Assembly: GCF_900454025.1 (NCBI RefSeq)
Contig: NZ_UGQM01000001.1
Location: 1,488,001 to 1,552,000 of the forward strand
Origin: Mycolicibacterium gilvum
GTDB lineage: Bacteria > Actinomycetota > Actinomycetes > Mycobacteriales > Mycobacteriaceae
Reading direction: 5' to 3'
DNA: 64,000 nt
Part shown: piece after piece, positions 7,140 through 20,738 of the stretch
How positions within the stretch are numbered: position 1 is the first letter of the stretch
Layout of the letters: every line of letters begins with the position of its first letter
Translations under genes and position numbers: made by a program
The notes under the pieces: generated by a model
Database searches by the model: none
The model's input: only the letters and a program-made list of their open reading frames with translations
What the model was told of the DNA's origin: nothing

Positions 7140-7272
7140 CTGTCCACCGATCGGGGGACAGCAGATTCCACCGGTCGCGGTCCGATCGCCCGACAGACGG
7201 TCCGCCGTCGGTGCGCGAGAGTTATCTCATCGCCGGGATGACCGGCGCCGGACACGATCGAGAGGCTCCGAG

Positions 7273-7449
7273 ATGACCCGCTTCAGCCGCTTCCTCGCCA
7301 CACCCCTGCTGTCCGCGGCGATCTTCGGCGCGACCCTCGGCATGGCGGGCACCGCGACCGCGATGGGTGTCAACGAGAGCAACATGGCGCCCGACACGCA
7401 CTCGCGCACCTACTACCAGTTGCTCACGGAATCCCGCTACGGGTTCTGA
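7273..7449 (+). CDS. Small secreted protein (58 aa)
   Basis: The ATG at 7273 follows GAGAGGCTCCGAG and opens a 58-residue frame. The first 33 residues form a signal peptide: basic start (MTRFSR), hydrophobic core, then GTLGMAGTATAMG as a plausible cleavage region. The mature part would be about 25 residues (VNESNMAPDTHSRTYYQLLT, then ESRYGF). No cysteines. The function is unknown. A strong hairpin terminator follows at 7522-7565. Confidence 0.6.
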   Translation: MTRFSRFLATPLLSAAIFGATLGMAGTATAMGVNESNMAPDTHSRTYYQLLTESRYGF

Positions 7450-7521
7450 TGCCGCTGCGTGGCCCGGGGGAGTCGCTGAGCACCGTCGAGAAATGTGCGG
7501 TGCACCCCGGGTCGCAGCCAC

Positions 7522-7565
7522 GGCCCGTCCCGGTTCGAGTCCCGAATCTCGGACCGGGGCGGGCC
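7522..7565. terminator. 18-bp stem hairpin between convergent genes
   Basis: Arms at 7522-7539 (GGCCCGTCCCGGTTCGAG) and 7548-7565 pair at 16 of 18 positions, with the other two as G-U in RNA, around an 8-base loop. It lies between the small secreted gene (+) and the gene at 7573-7890 (-), so it could terminate both. Confidence 0.75.
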
Positions 7566-7572
7566 CTCTTCG

Positions 7573-7890
7573 TCAGCCCAGCATGGCCGCGGCGAACCGG
7601 CCCACGGCGTCGGCACCGGTCCCGGCGGCCTGCTCGTGTCCGGGCCTGCTGCGGGTGGCGATCGCACCCGTCGCGGGATCGAGTGTCACCTCGGCCAGCA
7701 GTTCCCCGGTGGTCGGCTCACAGATCGCCCACGAATACAGCGTCCCCGAATCCCAGTGCGCGGCACGCCGATTGACGAAACCGGCGTCGTGTTCACCGAG
7801 ATCGGCCAGCGCCGGTCGGTCATCGACCCGGTCGTCGGCGCGCAGCGCCCGCAGATACCAGGCGCCCGCGTTGATCTCGACGGGTTCCAC
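7573..7890 (-). CDS. GNAT-related hypothetical protein
   Basis: The 105-residue protein opens with VEINAGAWYLRALRADDRVD and continues GTLYSWAICEPTTGELLAEV. This resembles the first half of RimJ/RimL-like GNAT acetyltransferases (beta-1, alpha-1 and the beta-2/beta-3 hairpin). The acetyl-CoA binding half is missing, so it is either a truncated relic or a reduced family member without acetyltransferase activity. It starts seven bases after the accA3 stop in the same orientation, so it is probably cotranscribed with accA3. No gene of this kind is recalled at this position in M. tuberculosis. Confidence 0.5.
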   Translation of the reverse strand: MEPVEINAGAWYLRALRADDRVDDRPALADLGEHDAGFVNRRAAHWDSGTLYSWAICEPTTGELLAEVTLDPATGAIATRSRPGHEQAAGTGADAVGRFAAAMLG

Positions 7891-7897
7891 GCGAGGG

Positions 7898-10943
<3,046 letters not shown>

Positions 10944-11057
10944 CTGGGGATCGGGCGCAAGGGACAGCGACGCGCGGTGGCGGAACGGACCAGCGAAGTC
11001 TACGTGGCTGACATCGGCCGATGGCGATGATCGGCCAGGGCGCGCCGCGTCAGGTGG

Positions 11058-11326
11058 TTACCAGGTGCCCATACCGGGGCCGCCGGACCAGCTCGGCCGG
11101 AATCCGCGGGCGCGGGTGCCGTCGATGCGTCCCGGGACAGCGATCATGGAGTCGCGGACCTCGCCCTGGGCGTGCAGGTAGTCATCGGCGCCGCGGACGT
11201 CGCCGAAGGTCGCATCCTTGGACACGGTGCCCTGGCCGCTGTTCACGGTGCGGTCGGGGCTGCGATGACGGCGCTCCACGCGGCGACCTTGCGCACGCGA
11301 ACCCAACCCTCGGTGGTCTTGGACAT
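11058..11326 (-). pseudogene. Possible frameshifted small exported protein
   Basis: An ATG at 11326 with a good ribosome site (AAAGGG) opens MSKTTEGWVRVRKVAAWSAV then IAAPTAP and stops at 11243. It looks like the start of a signal peptide. The +1-shifted frame carries on from 11246 to 11058 with VNSGQGTVSKDATFGDVRGA and ends PSWSGGPGMGTW. The stop and a GTG overlap. The simplest reading is one 90-residue exported protein broken by a one-base change, or a sequencing error. The alternative is two overlapping tiny genes. No family is recognised. Confidence 0.35.
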
Positions 11327-11451
11327 TCCCTCACCCTTTCTGGGCATCCCCTGTCGGAATGCGTTGATCACCTTGCGACGACAGTAACAGCGAGCTCCGA
11401 ACGCGTCAGACGTCCGCAGTCACCCGTCTTATCGGCGTGGAGGGCCCGGTG

Positions 11452-11862
11452 TTACGTCAGACGCTTCTTGATGCGGGTGAGCATTGCGGACATGCCGCGC
11501 AGTCGCAGCGGGCTGATCAGCTTGGCCAGGCCCAGGTCGGTGTAGAAGTCGTCGGGCACGGCGAGGATGTCGGCGGCGGACTGGCCGTCGAGACCGGTGG
11601 CCAGGATCGCGGCGAAGCCCCGCGTGGTCGGCGCCTCGGCCGGTGCGCTGAAGAACAACCGCACATGGTCGCGGTCGTCGGCGTCGACGTGGAGGAACAA
11701 CGGGGACTGGCATTCGGGCACCGGCTCCATCGCCGCCTCTTCGAGTTCGGCGGGCAACGGCGGGAGCTCGTCGGCGAACTCGAGAAGTAGCGCCAGCTTG
11801 TCTTGTCCGTCAACGTCTTTGAAGTCGGACACCACCTCGGCCAGTGCGGCCGGCATGCTCAT
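11452..11862 (-). CDS. SufE-family protein
   Basis: The 136-residue protein matches the SufE fold: [20 protein letters not shown], then [15 protein letters not shown] with the conserved persulfide-accepting cysteine at 51, then [16 protein letters not shown]. SufE proteins accept sulfur from a cysteine desulfurase. It corresponds to Rv3284. Its ATG overlaps the sseA stop (11859-11862), so it is translationally coupled to the thiosulfate sulfurtransferase upstream, which suggests a shared role in sulfur transfer. Confidence 0.85.
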   Translation of the reverse strand: MSMPAALAEVVSDFKDVDGQDKLALLLEFADELPPLPAELEEAAMEPVPECQSPLFLHVDADDRDHVRLFFSAPAEAPTTRGFAAILATGLDGQSAADILAVPDDFYTDLGLAKLISPLRLRGMSAMLTRIKKRLT

Positions 11863-12776
11863 CGTGCGGTGGCCGGCGCCTCGCCCGGCGCATCACCTGG
11901 TTCGGACCCGACGGCCACCGGGACGCGCACCGCGTTGCCCCATTCGGTCCAGGAGCCGTCGTAGTTGCGGACTCCGGGCATGCCGAGCAGGTGGGTGAGC
12001 ACGAACCAGGTGTGGCTGGAGCGCTCACCGATGCGGCAGTAGACGACCGTCTCGGGGTTGTCGTGCTCGGACAGGAAGCCGTAGAGCTCGTCGAGTTCGG
12101 CGCGGCTGCGGAACTTGCCGTTGTCCAGCGCGGCCTTGGCCCACGGGATCGAGACGGCGGTCGGGATGTGGCCGCCGCGCAGGGCGCCTTCCTCGGGGTA
12201 GTCGGGCATGTGGGTGCGCTCGCCGGTGTACTCCTGCGGGGACCGCACGTCGATAAGCGGCTCGGTGCCGAGGACGGCGAGGACGTCCTCTTTGAAGGCG
12301 CGGATCGGGGCGTCGTTGCGCTCGACGACGGGATAGCCGGTGGTCTGCTTGGTCGGCACGTCGAGGGTGGTGTCGCGGCCGTCGGAGATCCACAGGCTGC
12401 GGCCGCCGTCGAGCAGTCGCACGTCGGGGTGGCCGAACAGCGTGAACACCCACAGCGCGTAGGCGGCCCACCAGTTGCTCTTGTCGCCGTAGATCACCAC
12501 GGTGTCGTCGCGGGAGATGCCTTTGCGGTTCATCAGGTCGGCGAACTGCTCGCCGGTGATGTAGTCGCGCACGTTCGGGTCGTTGAGGTCGGTGTGCCAG
12601 TCGATCTTGACCGCGCCCGGGATGTGGCCGGTGTCGTAGAGCAGGACGTCCTCGTCGGACTCGACGATCGCCAGGCCCGGCCGGCCGAGGTTGCCCGACA
12701 GCCAGTCGGCGGTGACGAGCCGCTCGGGGTGAGCGTAGGACTGCAGGGCGGGGCTGGGATCGGCAGGTAGCGGCAC
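11859..12776 (-). CDS. sseA: Thiosulfate sulfurtransferase SseA (rhodanese)
   Basis: The 305-residue protein, from a GTG start, is a tandem rhodanese. The N-terminal domain has [20 protein letters not shown] and lacks the catalytic cysteine. The C-terminal domain has [23 protein letters not shown] and the active-site loop [15 protein letters not shown] with the catalytic cysteine at residue 247. It moves sulfane sulfur from a donor such as thiosulfate to an acceptor. It corresponds to Rv3283 and precedes the SufE gene with an ATGA overlap. The acyltransferase gene upstream on the same strand ends 24 bases before it. Confidence 0.92.
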   Translation of the reverse strand: MPLPADPSPALQSYAHPERLVTADWLSGNLGRPGLAIVESDEDVLLYDTGHIPGAVKIDWHTDLNDPNVRDYITGEQFADLMNRKGISRDDTVVIYGDKSNWWAAYALWVFTLFGHPDVRLLDGGRSLWISDGRDTTLDVPTKQTTGYPVVERNDAPIRAFKEDVLAVLGTEPLIDVRSPQEYTGERTHMPDYPEEGALRGGHIPTAVSIPWAKAALDNGKFRSRAELDELYGFLSEHDNPETVVYCRIGERSSHTWFVLTHLLGMPGVRNYDGSWTEWGNAVRVPVAVGSEPGDAPGEAPATAR

Positions 12777-12800
12777 GTCACAGAGCCTACCGGGGTCCGG

Positions 12801-14087
12801 TTACGGGCTCGGGGCGGTCGGAGCGATCGGTGCCGGGCTGTCGATGGCCTCGGGGCTCATCGCGTAGCTGATGACGCTGACCGTGATCAGGATCAGCGCG
12901 CCGACGCCGGCGATTTTCGTGGACAGCGCGGTGTGATGGAGGCCGTGCCTGCGGTCGTCGCGGGCCTGCCGGAGGCCTTGCAGGCTTGCGTCGCGTGCGG
13001 GGTTCTCGACGAAGTGGTGCACCGCCAGCGCTAACCCGAACGCCAGCGTCACGACGCTCGCGTAGTAGAAGACGCTGTGCTGCATGACCGCGGCCAGCAG
13101 CACGATGACGGGCCAGTGCACGAGGTACAGCGCGAACGAGATGTCACCGAGGTAGGTGCTGGCGCGGTTGCGCAGGAAGCCCTGCAGTTCGGGTTCGCGG
13201 CCGACCCCCGCGGCGATCACCAGGGCGGCACCGGAAACGGGCAGCAGCGCCCACGGCACGGGGAAGCCGGCGCTGCCGTCGATGAGGACGAATGCGGCGC
13301 CGATCAGGGTCAGCCCGGTCCAGGACAGGATCGGTCTGATCGGGTCGGGGATGCGGGACAGCGTGCCGACGGCGAGGGCCAGGAGTGCGCCGACGCCGAG
13401 TTCCCAGACGCGAGCGAACGTGTCCAAGTAGGCCCACGACGGTGACGAGGCCGTCTGGACAGCGGCCCAGGCCAGGGACGCGACCACGACGACGCCGACG
13501 GCCACCGCGAGGCGCGCGCGCCAACGCTCGTCGGTCCACGCCTTGCGGACCGCGATCGCGGTGATGCCGAGGATCAGCACGGGCCACACGATGAAGAACT
13601 GCTCCTCGACCGCGAGCGGCCAGTAGTGCAGCAGCGGTGACGCGGAATCGGCCGCGCTCGCCGCATCGGCGCCGCTCGCGGCGAAATGCCAGTTGGCGAC
13701 AAAGAAGAACGCGAACAGGGCGTCCACTGCGGTGGCCGAGAGTCGTTCCGGTGTCGCGAGTGCCGCCGCGGCGAGGGTCAGGACGAGCACCACGGTCGCC
13801 GCGGGAACGATCCGGCGGAGCCGCCCGGCGTAAAAGGCGCGCAGGGACGGGGAGCCGGTGTCCGCGGCGGTTCGCAGCAAACTCTCAGTCACGAAGAAGC
13901 CGGCGATGACGAAGAAGATGTCGATGCCGACGAATCCGCCTCGCGGCCACCCGGTGAGAAAGTGGGCGAACACGCCGAGAACGGCGACCGCCCGCAGGCC
14001 CTGAACGTCGAGCCGATGATTTGCTCGTTCTGCACGTCGGCGTCGACGCGCCGATGCTTCCCGCCATTGATCTACACGTGTAACCAT
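12801..14087 (-). CDS. OafA/YrhL-type membrane acyltransferase (acyltransferase 3 family)
   Basis: The 428-residue protein starts at the ATG at 14087, eight bases after a G-rich site; an ATG at 14117 is the longer option. The typical opening is RLDVQGLRAVAVLGVFAHFL with the catalytic histidine, then GGFVGIDIFFVIAGFFVTES and FYAGRLRRIVPAA. SPLLHYWPLAVEEQFFIVWP follows, and about ten membrane helices in all. These enzymes transfer acetyl or other acyl groups to sugars across the membrane. There is no C-terminal SGNH domain, unlike the broken relative at 23714-25845. It is inserted between the sseA group and maf. Confidence 0.85.
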   Translation of the reverse strand: MVTRVDQWREASARRRRRAERANHRLDVQGLRAVAVLGVFAHFLTGWPRGGFVGIDIFFVIAGFFVTESLLRTAADTGSPSLRAFYAGRLRRIVPAATVVLVLTLAAAALATPERLSATAVDALFAFFFVANWHFAASGADAASAADSASPLLHYWPLAVEEQFFIVWPVLILGITAIAVRKAWTDERWRARLAVAVGVVVVASLAWAAVQTASSPSWAYLDTFARVWELGVGALLALAVGTLSRIPDPIRPILSWTGLTLIGAAFVLIDGSAGFPVPWALLPVSGAALVIAAGVGREPELQGFLRNRASTYLGDISFALYLVHWPVIVLLAAVMQHSVFYYASVVTLAFGLALAVHHFVENPARDASLQGLRQARDDRRHGLHHTALSTKIAGVGALILITVSVISYAMSPEAIDSPAPIAPTAPSP

Positions 14088-14413
14088 GAATGAGTCCCCC
14101 CGACCGTCAAATAGCATGACACGTTAGTTCTTCGCTGTTTACCCCGGTCGGCGCGGGATGGCAACACTTACGTGGTTCAGGTCACCCGTGGTCGCGGTGT
14201 TGAAGTCGGCGGACAGACGCGCGAGCGCTCCTGCCCGGGGGCTGCCGGTCTCCTGATAGTTCGCTGGGGAAGCATGTCGATCACCTGACCTGGGCTTACA
14301 GTTACCAGGACACCGACAGACTTCGAGCGACGCGGCTCGGTCCGGTACGGCCACTCTTCACAAGCCGAGCCGATCTCCGGTGGGCGGATTCTTACCTAGG
14401 CAAGGGGCTTACT
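14088..14413. other. Intergenic region between divergent genes
   Basis: These 326 bases separate the acyltransferase (-) from the secreted protein gene (+). They hold the ribosome site of the former and an AAGGGG site before the GTG at 14414. I see no further coding frame with support, no tRNA and no clear promoter pair. Confidence 0.5.
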
Positions 14414-14782
14414 GTGCAGACGAAGCTTGTTTCAGCAACGGCAGCGGCGTGCGCGCTGCTCGGCGGTGCGCTCGGAACCGCGGGACCGGCGTGGGCCCAC
14501 GCCGACGACGCCCTGATCCAGTACAAGGAGCCGGACGCGATGTGGGTGATGCCGGACCTCAAAGGCAAGGTGCTGTTCGCGGCCGAGCAGGAGGTCGAGG
14601 CCGACGTCGAGAATATGCCGCTGACGTTCAACGTGGTCGCACCGAACCACGCGCCCGTCTACAACCTGGAGAACTGGGTGGTGTGCGGAGAGTCGCCCAA
14701 GGCGGGTGCCGCGCTGTCGCAGAAGACCAAGAAGATCACGCTGCTGGTGGAGCGTCCCGGCGCGGAGCACTGCGGCGCGTAA
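14414..14782 (+). CDS. Secreted PASTA-like small protein, first of a tandem pair
   Basis: The 122-residue protein starts at a GTG. A signal peptide covers about residues 1-28 (ATAAACALLGGALGTAGPAW, cleavage near AHA). The mature part has WVMPDLKGKVLFAAEQEVEA, then NLENWVVCGESPKAG, LSQKTKKITLLVE and a final cysteine four residues from the end. The order (MPxLxG, helix, VxxQ/ESPxAG, then a beta strand) resembles a single PASTA domain with a likely disulfide between VVCG and the terminal cysteine. It is a clear paralogue of the next gene. The role is unknown, perhaps binding a cell-wall component. Confidence 0.7.
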   Translation: MQTKLVSATAAACALLGGALGTAGPAWAHADDALIQYKEPDAMWVMPDLKGKVLFAAEQEVEADVENMPLTFNVVAPNHAPVYNLENWVVCGESPKAGAALSQKTKKITLLVERPGAEHCGA

Positions 14783-14863
14783 CGGGCAGTCCGGGGCGCG
14801 CCCTTAGTAAATCGTGATCTTACGGCTGGCAGGAGACCCACAGCCGACGCTAGGGTACTTGCC

Positions 14864-15211
14864 ATGGAGCGCAAGGGGTTCAAGAAGATCGCGGCCGGTA
14901 CGGCATCGTTCGGCATGCTGCTGACGGGCGTCCTGGTGGCAGCGCCGGCGGCGGGGGCTCAGACGTCGACGTGGACGATGCCCGCGTTGCGCGGTGAAGT
15001 GCTGGAGAGGGCCGTCAACAGTGTCGAGGGCGCTGCCGGTTCGGCACCGATCCGCTTCAACATCTACGACATGGTGCACAACCAGGTCGTCTACAACTAC
15101 ACCAACTGGGTGGTGTGCGGTCAGTCGCCGCGCGCGGAGTCGACCGTCAAGGTCGGTGCCAAGCCGCAAACGGTCACTTTCGCCCTCAAGCGGCGGCAGT
15201 CGGGCTGCTAA
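14864..15211 (+). CDS. Secreted PASTA-like small protein, second of a tandem pair
   Basis: The 115-residue protein has a signal peptide (basic MERKGFKK, core FGMLLTGVLVAAPAAGA). The mature domain parallels its neighbour: WTMPALRGEVLERAVNSVEG, then NYTNWVVCGQSPRAEST, VTFALKRRQSGC with the terminal cysteine. A TAGGGT box lies seven bases before the ATG, so the mRNA may be leaderless and separately transcribed. The stop codon directly abuts that of the convergent maf gene. The function is unknown. Confidence 0.7.
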   Translation: MERKGFKKIAAGTASFGMLLTGVLVAAPAAGAQTSTWTMPALRGEVLERAVNSVEGAAGSAPIRFNIYDMVHNQVVYNYTNWVVCGQSPRAESTVKVGAKPQTVTFALKRRQSGC

Positions 15212-15841
15212 TCAGCGCGTCCAGAACTCCGAGATCGAGAGACCGGTTCGGCTGATCAGTCGCTGAACCAGCGGCAGGCTGACCCCGATGACGTTCGACG
15301 GGTCGCCGTCGATGCGGTCTATGAACCAACCGCCGAGCCCGTCCAGGGTGAACGCGCCCGCCACGTGGAGCGGCTCGCCGCTGTCGACATAGCGCGTCAG
15401 CTCGTCCTCCGAGGGCGTCCCGAAATGCACTGCGGTGCTGCCGGTGTCGCCCTCGGTATGGGTGATGACGCCGTTGCGCAGGCGTAACAGCGCATGGCCG
15501 GTGAGAAGGTGGCCGGTCGTGCCCGCCATCGACTCCCATTGCCGCCGGGCCGCTTCCGCGGAACCGGGTTTACCGCTGAGCTGACCGTCGAGATACAGCA
15601 TCGAATCGCAGCCCAGCACAACGCAATCGGCCAACAGCTCCTGAGGGAGTGCAGCGGCGACGCTGAGCGCCTTCGCGTTCGCGAGCTTGGCCACCACAGC
15701 TTCGGGCGGCAGGTCCGGGTCCAGCGACGCGAGCAGCGCGTCCTCGTCGACATCGGAGACGACGACCTCCGGGTCGATACCAGCCTGCCGGAGCACTCCG
15801 AGCCGACCCTGAGAGGCAGAACCCAGCACGAAGCGCGTCAT
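15212..15841 (-). CDS. maf: Maf-family nucleotide pyrophosphatase
   Basis: The 209-residue protein starts at the ATG at 15841, which overlaps the accE5 stop (ATGA). It has [20 protein letters not shown], a variant of the Maf opening SxSPRR, then [18 protein letters not shown] and [20 protein letters not shown]. Maf proteins hydrolyse non-canonical nucleoside triphosphates in the cytosol. It corresponds to Rv3282 and lies last in the accD5-accE5-maf operon. The QGR in place of PRR is a noticeable change, but it is in the expected mycobacterial gene. Confidence 0.87.
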   Translation of the reverse strand: MTRFVLGSASQGRLGVLRQAGIDPEVVVSDVDEDALLASLDPDLPPEAVVAKLANAKALSVAAALPQELLADCVVLGCDSMLYLDGQLSGKPGSAEAARRQWESMAGTTGHLLTGHALLRLRNGVITHTEGDTGSTAVHFGTPSEDELTRYVDSGEPLHVAGAFTLDGLGGWFIDRIDGDPSNVIGVSLPLVQRLISRTGLSISEFWTR

Positions 15842-16122
15842 CAGCGCCGCATGTGCATGCGTTCCCACAGGGTGGTGCGTTGCCAGCTGGTGGTGTCGTA
15901 GCGCAGTTTGTCGACCGGGTGGCCCCAGAGGTTGAGTTCCTGAGGTCCGGGGTCCGCCGCGGCTCCTCCGCCGGCGCTGGCGAGCACCGCGACCAGCGCG
16001 GCGATTTCCTCGGCGGAGGGATCTCCCGTGAGCACCTGGAAGTGGGGGTCGGGGGCGGGCGGGTCGTCGATCGTCATGTCCCGCGGATCGGAGACCTCGA
16101 CGATGTCGGCGTCATGGTTCAT
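15841..16122 (-). CDS. accE5: Acyl-CoA carboxylase epsilon subunit AccE5
   Basis: The 93-residue protein has an acidic N-terminus followed by [20 protein letters not shown], the characteristic AccE helix. It lies 28 bases after accD5. AccE5 stabilises the AccA3-AccD5 complex, which carboxylates propionyl-CoA. It is about half the length I recall for Rv3281, lacking a long low-complexity N-terminal extension. It overlaps maf by four bases. Confidence 0.87.
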   Translation of the reverse strand: MNHDADIVEVSDPRDMTIDDPPAPDPHFQVLTGDPSAEEIAALVAVLASAGGGAAADPGPQELNLWGHPVDKLRYDTTSWQRTTLWERMHMRR

Positions 16123-16150
16123 GACCGAAAGTCCTTGTCCGTAGCGGGGA

Positions 16151-18164
<2,014 letters not shown>

Positions 18165-18193
18165 TTGACACCCCAGGTGGCGTCTGGGATGCT
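18165..18193 (+). promoter_or_regulatory. Candidate promoter of the exopolysaccharide locus
   Basis: TTGACA at 18165-18170 is a perfect -35, followed after 17 bases by GATGCT, a weak -10. The first gene starts 45 bases further on with a good ribosome site (GGGGGAG). Confidence 0.4.
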
Positions 18194-18237
18194 TCCAGCA
18201 ACAAACAAGGGCTTACGAACCTTCTGGGGGAGAAAAC

Positions 18238-18654
18238 ATGAATGCCATCGCGACCAAATTCAAGGTGACGGCCGCCGCTGCTGCCATCGCCGCCACGGCC
18301 GCCGTAGCACCGGTCGCTGCGAATGCTGCTCCGGCAGTTGAGCTTCCGGCCGCTCCGGCCATTGGCCAGCTGGCCGAGCAGCCTGCCGGCCTGTTCGGAG
18401 TCTTTGTTGTCCAGTTCACCGGTGCGGTGACCAGGACGTCCACCTACTGGACGCGCTACACCATCCTGAACTACCAGTCGCTGCTTGAGGCTCGCCCCCA
18501 GTCGATCTTCGCGCCCTTCTACCAGCGCCGCATCGACCAGCTCAATGCCCAGCTGGCTCGTTACGGTGAGGTAGAAATGTCGGCTTGCTTCGCCGGTCGT
18601 TCAACCTCGATCGTGGCCGGTGCGTATGGCGGCATCACGACAGGCACCTGCTAA
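18238..18654 (+). CDS. Exported protein of unknown function
   Basis: The 138-residue protein has a classical signal peptide: MNAIATKFK, an alanine-rich core, and ANAAPA as cleavage site near residue 30. The mature part has VVQFTGAVTRTSTYWTRYTI, a basic aromatic segment, and two cysteines (MSACFAG and the last residue) that could form a disulfide. No family is recognised. It is the first gene of the exopolysaccharide locus and is separated from the next by a strong hairpin, so it may be expressed at a higher level than the rest. Confidence 0.7.
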   Translation: MNAIATKFKVTAAAAAIAATAAVAPVAANAAPAVELPAAPAIGQLAEQPAGLFGVFVVQFTGAVTRTSTYWTRYTILNYQSLLEARPQSIFAPFYQRRIDQLNAQLARYGEVEMSACFAGRSTSIVAGAYGGITTGTC

Positions 18655-18690
18655 GTCCGAAGCTGAACATCCCCATTCAGTTCAAGCACT

Positions 18691-18727
18691 GAAGCCTGCA
18701 CGTCACCATTGGTGGCGTGCAGGCTTC
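18691..18727 (+). terminator. Perfect 12-bp hairpin, terminator or attenuator
   Basis: GAAGCCTGCACG at 18691-18702 and its exact complement at 18716-18727 enclose a loop that itself pairs (CACC with GGTG). The stem ends four bases before the ATG of the DUF4012 gene and covers the place of its ribosome site. No run of U follows. It may end the transcript of the exported protein gene, or control entry into the operon. Confidence 0.7.
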
Positions 18728-18731
18728 TGCT

Positions 18732-20615
18732 ATGTATAGGAAGCACCGATTGCGACTCTTCCCGCGACGCCGGTCCAACGACGATTCTTACGCCGATGAC
18801 GGCGAGGACACCGGAGCGCAATACGACGATGAGCATGGGCGATTGCCGACGTTCATGCGTGGTCGCGGCTTCGTACTCGGAGCCGCTGTGGTGCTGTTCG
18901 CCATCCTCGGACTGGGAATCTGGATAGCGGTCGGAGCCTTTCAGGCCAAGTCCAACCTCGAGGCGGCTCGAACTCACGCTCAAGAAGCCAAAGAAGCTCT
19001 GCTGGATGGGAATACCGAGGCAGCGTCACAGTCTGCGGACGAGGCGTTGGTCAGCGCGCGCGATGCCCGGGATGCGACACACTCCATCGCGTGGAACATG
19101 GTGTCGGCGCTGCCTTGGGTAGGTAGCCCGTTCAAGACCGGTCAGCAGGTCACCGAAGTTGTGCTTGGTTTGGCGTCGGACGTTTTGCGGCCGGCGGCCG
19201 ATGTCGGTCTGACCATCGCCCCTGATCGTCTCTATCGGGACGGTCGCGTGGATGTCGAGTTGCTCCGCAGCCAGGAAGCGGAACTCGGCGAACTGGCCAA
19301 GAACGCAACGCGTTTGAATGGCGAGGCCGCCGCCATCACGGATCCTCGCTATGTGTCGCTCCTGAATGACGCGCGTAGGCATTTGCAGAATCAGATATCC
19401 GACGTCACCTCGGTGATCGAGAACACTGCTTTGGCGGCGCGGCTGGCACCATCCATGATGGGTGCAGACGGACCTCGGACCTATTTCATGGCCTTTCAGA
19501 CCAATGCTGAAGCCCGCGGTACCGGTGGATTGTTGGGCGGATACGGCATATTGCGTTTCGACAACGGCGTGCCGACAGTCGACTCACTCGCTTCTAACAC
19601 CGATTTGAAGGGTGCAGTCGCTCCCGTTGACCTCGGCTTTGAATTTGACCAGCAGTATGGGTTTCAGCAGCCATTTTTCGATTTTCGAAATAGCAACATC
19701 AGTCCGCATTTCCCTTATGCCGCGGAGATATGGCAAGGAATGTGGCTCGAACAAACTGGTATGAAAGTCGACGGGGTCATCGCCATCGACCCCGTAGCGC
19801 TGAGTTACATTCTCGGTGCCGTAGGCCCCGTGACGATGCCCGATGGGGAGGTCATCTCCAGGGAGAACGTCGTTGAACTCACAGAATCAACTGCCTACAG
19901 TCGTTTTCCCCTTGAGACGGATCAAGCGGCACGCAAGCAATACCTGCAGGACATCGCAAATGCGGTAGTGACAAAGATGACAGGACAGGTCAAGTCTCCG
20001 CGACTGCTACTCGATGCGCTGGGAAGGGCTGTAAGCGAACGTCGCATCGCCGTTTGGAGCAGCCTCCCAGAAGATCAAGCTTTGTTGGAAGCAACACCGA
20101 TTGCCCATATTATCCCTGACGACTCAGCGCCCTACGCGCAGGTGGTGATAAACAACCTTGCGGGGAACAAGTTGGACTATTACTTGGATACGCAAATCGA
20201 GTATGTCGCCGACGGTTGCAACGGCGACACACGTGCGTCGACGGTTACCGTCAAGTTGACCAACGCAGTTCCGGCGGCAGGATTGCCTGACTACGTGGTA
20301 GGCGCCGAAGGCCTCTCTCCAGATTTGGGCTTTACCGTTCCGCCAGGCACGAATGTTACGTCGGTGCGCCTTTTCGGAACCAAAGGAGCGGAGCTTTCGG
20401 GTGTGATTCTCAACGGCGAGCGTGTGCCGGCCATTCACTACACCGAACGCGGGCGCCCCGTGTTCGAGGTCCAGGTAATTATCACGGCAGGGCAAACGGC
20501 CAACATTATGTTTCAACTCTCCGAGCCAACAGTGCCGGGTGTACCGCGTGCGCCGAGTCAACCCTTGGTTGAGACAGTCGTCCCGCAGGTGATGGTGCCG
20601 GCATGCCCGGGGTAA
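18732..20615 (+). CDS. DUF4012 membrane-anchored protein
   Basis: The 627-residue protein starts at the ATG at 18732; an in-frame start at 18717 lies inside the hairpin. A basic cytoplasmic N-terminus precedes one membrane helix (about residues 45-68: FVLGAAVVLFAILGLGIWIA). A coiled-coil-like stretch follows (SNLEAARTHAQEAKEALLDG), then the DUF4012 domain with RTYFMAFQTNAEARGTGGLL, VDGVIAIDPVALSYILGAVG and a segment with VVTKMTGQ. DUF4012 proteins are often encoded in actinobacterial surface-polysaccharide loci; their activity is not known to me. Position beside the Wzz-kinase suggests assembly or anchoring of the polymer outside the membrane. Confidence 0.8.
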   Translation: MYRKHRLRLFPRRRSNDDSYADDGEDTGAQYDDEHGRLPTFMRGRGFVLGAAVVLFAILGLGIWIAVGAFQAKSNLEAARTHAQEAKEALLDGNTEAASQSADEALVSARDARDATHSIAWNMVSALPWVGSPFKTGQQVTEVVLGLASDVLRPAADVGLTIAPDRLYRDGRVDVELLRSQEAELGELAKNATRLNGEAAAITDPRYVSLLNDARRHLQNQISDVTSVIENTALAARLAPSMMGADGPRTYFMAFQTNAEARGTGGLLGGYGILRFDNGVPTVDSLASNTDLKGAVAPVDLGFEFDQQYGFQQPFFDFRNSNISPHFPYAAEIWQGMWLEQTGMKVDGVIAIDPVALSYILGAVGPVTMPDGEVISRENVVELTESTAYSRFPLETDQAARKQYLQDIANAVVTKMTGQVKSPRLLLDALGRAVSERRIAVWSSLPEDQALLEATPIAHIIPDDSAPYAQVVINNLAGNKLDYYLDTQIEYVADGCNGDTRASTVTVKLTNAVPAAGLPDYVVGAEGLSPDLGFTVPPGTNVTSVRLFGTKGAELSGVILNGERVPAIHYTERGRPVFEVQVIITAGQTANIMFQLSEPTVPGVPRAPSQPLVETVVPQVMVPACPG

Positions 20616-20738
20616 TCGGTTACTCGCTGCTCGAATTGAGATGGGCAGACCGTGATCGACACCAAGAAATGCTTTGATAGTCCGGATTGCGTGCAGTGAT
20701 CGGCAGAGGCCGGGACCTTCACAAGTTAGGAAATCGCG

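Noticed and set aside
7525..7560. tRNA-like T-loop sequence GGTTCGAGTCC
   Set aside because: The flanking bases do not form a T stem of five pairs, and no D arm, anticodon arm or acceptor stem can be drawn. The sequence is explained by the 18-bp hairpin at 7522-7565.
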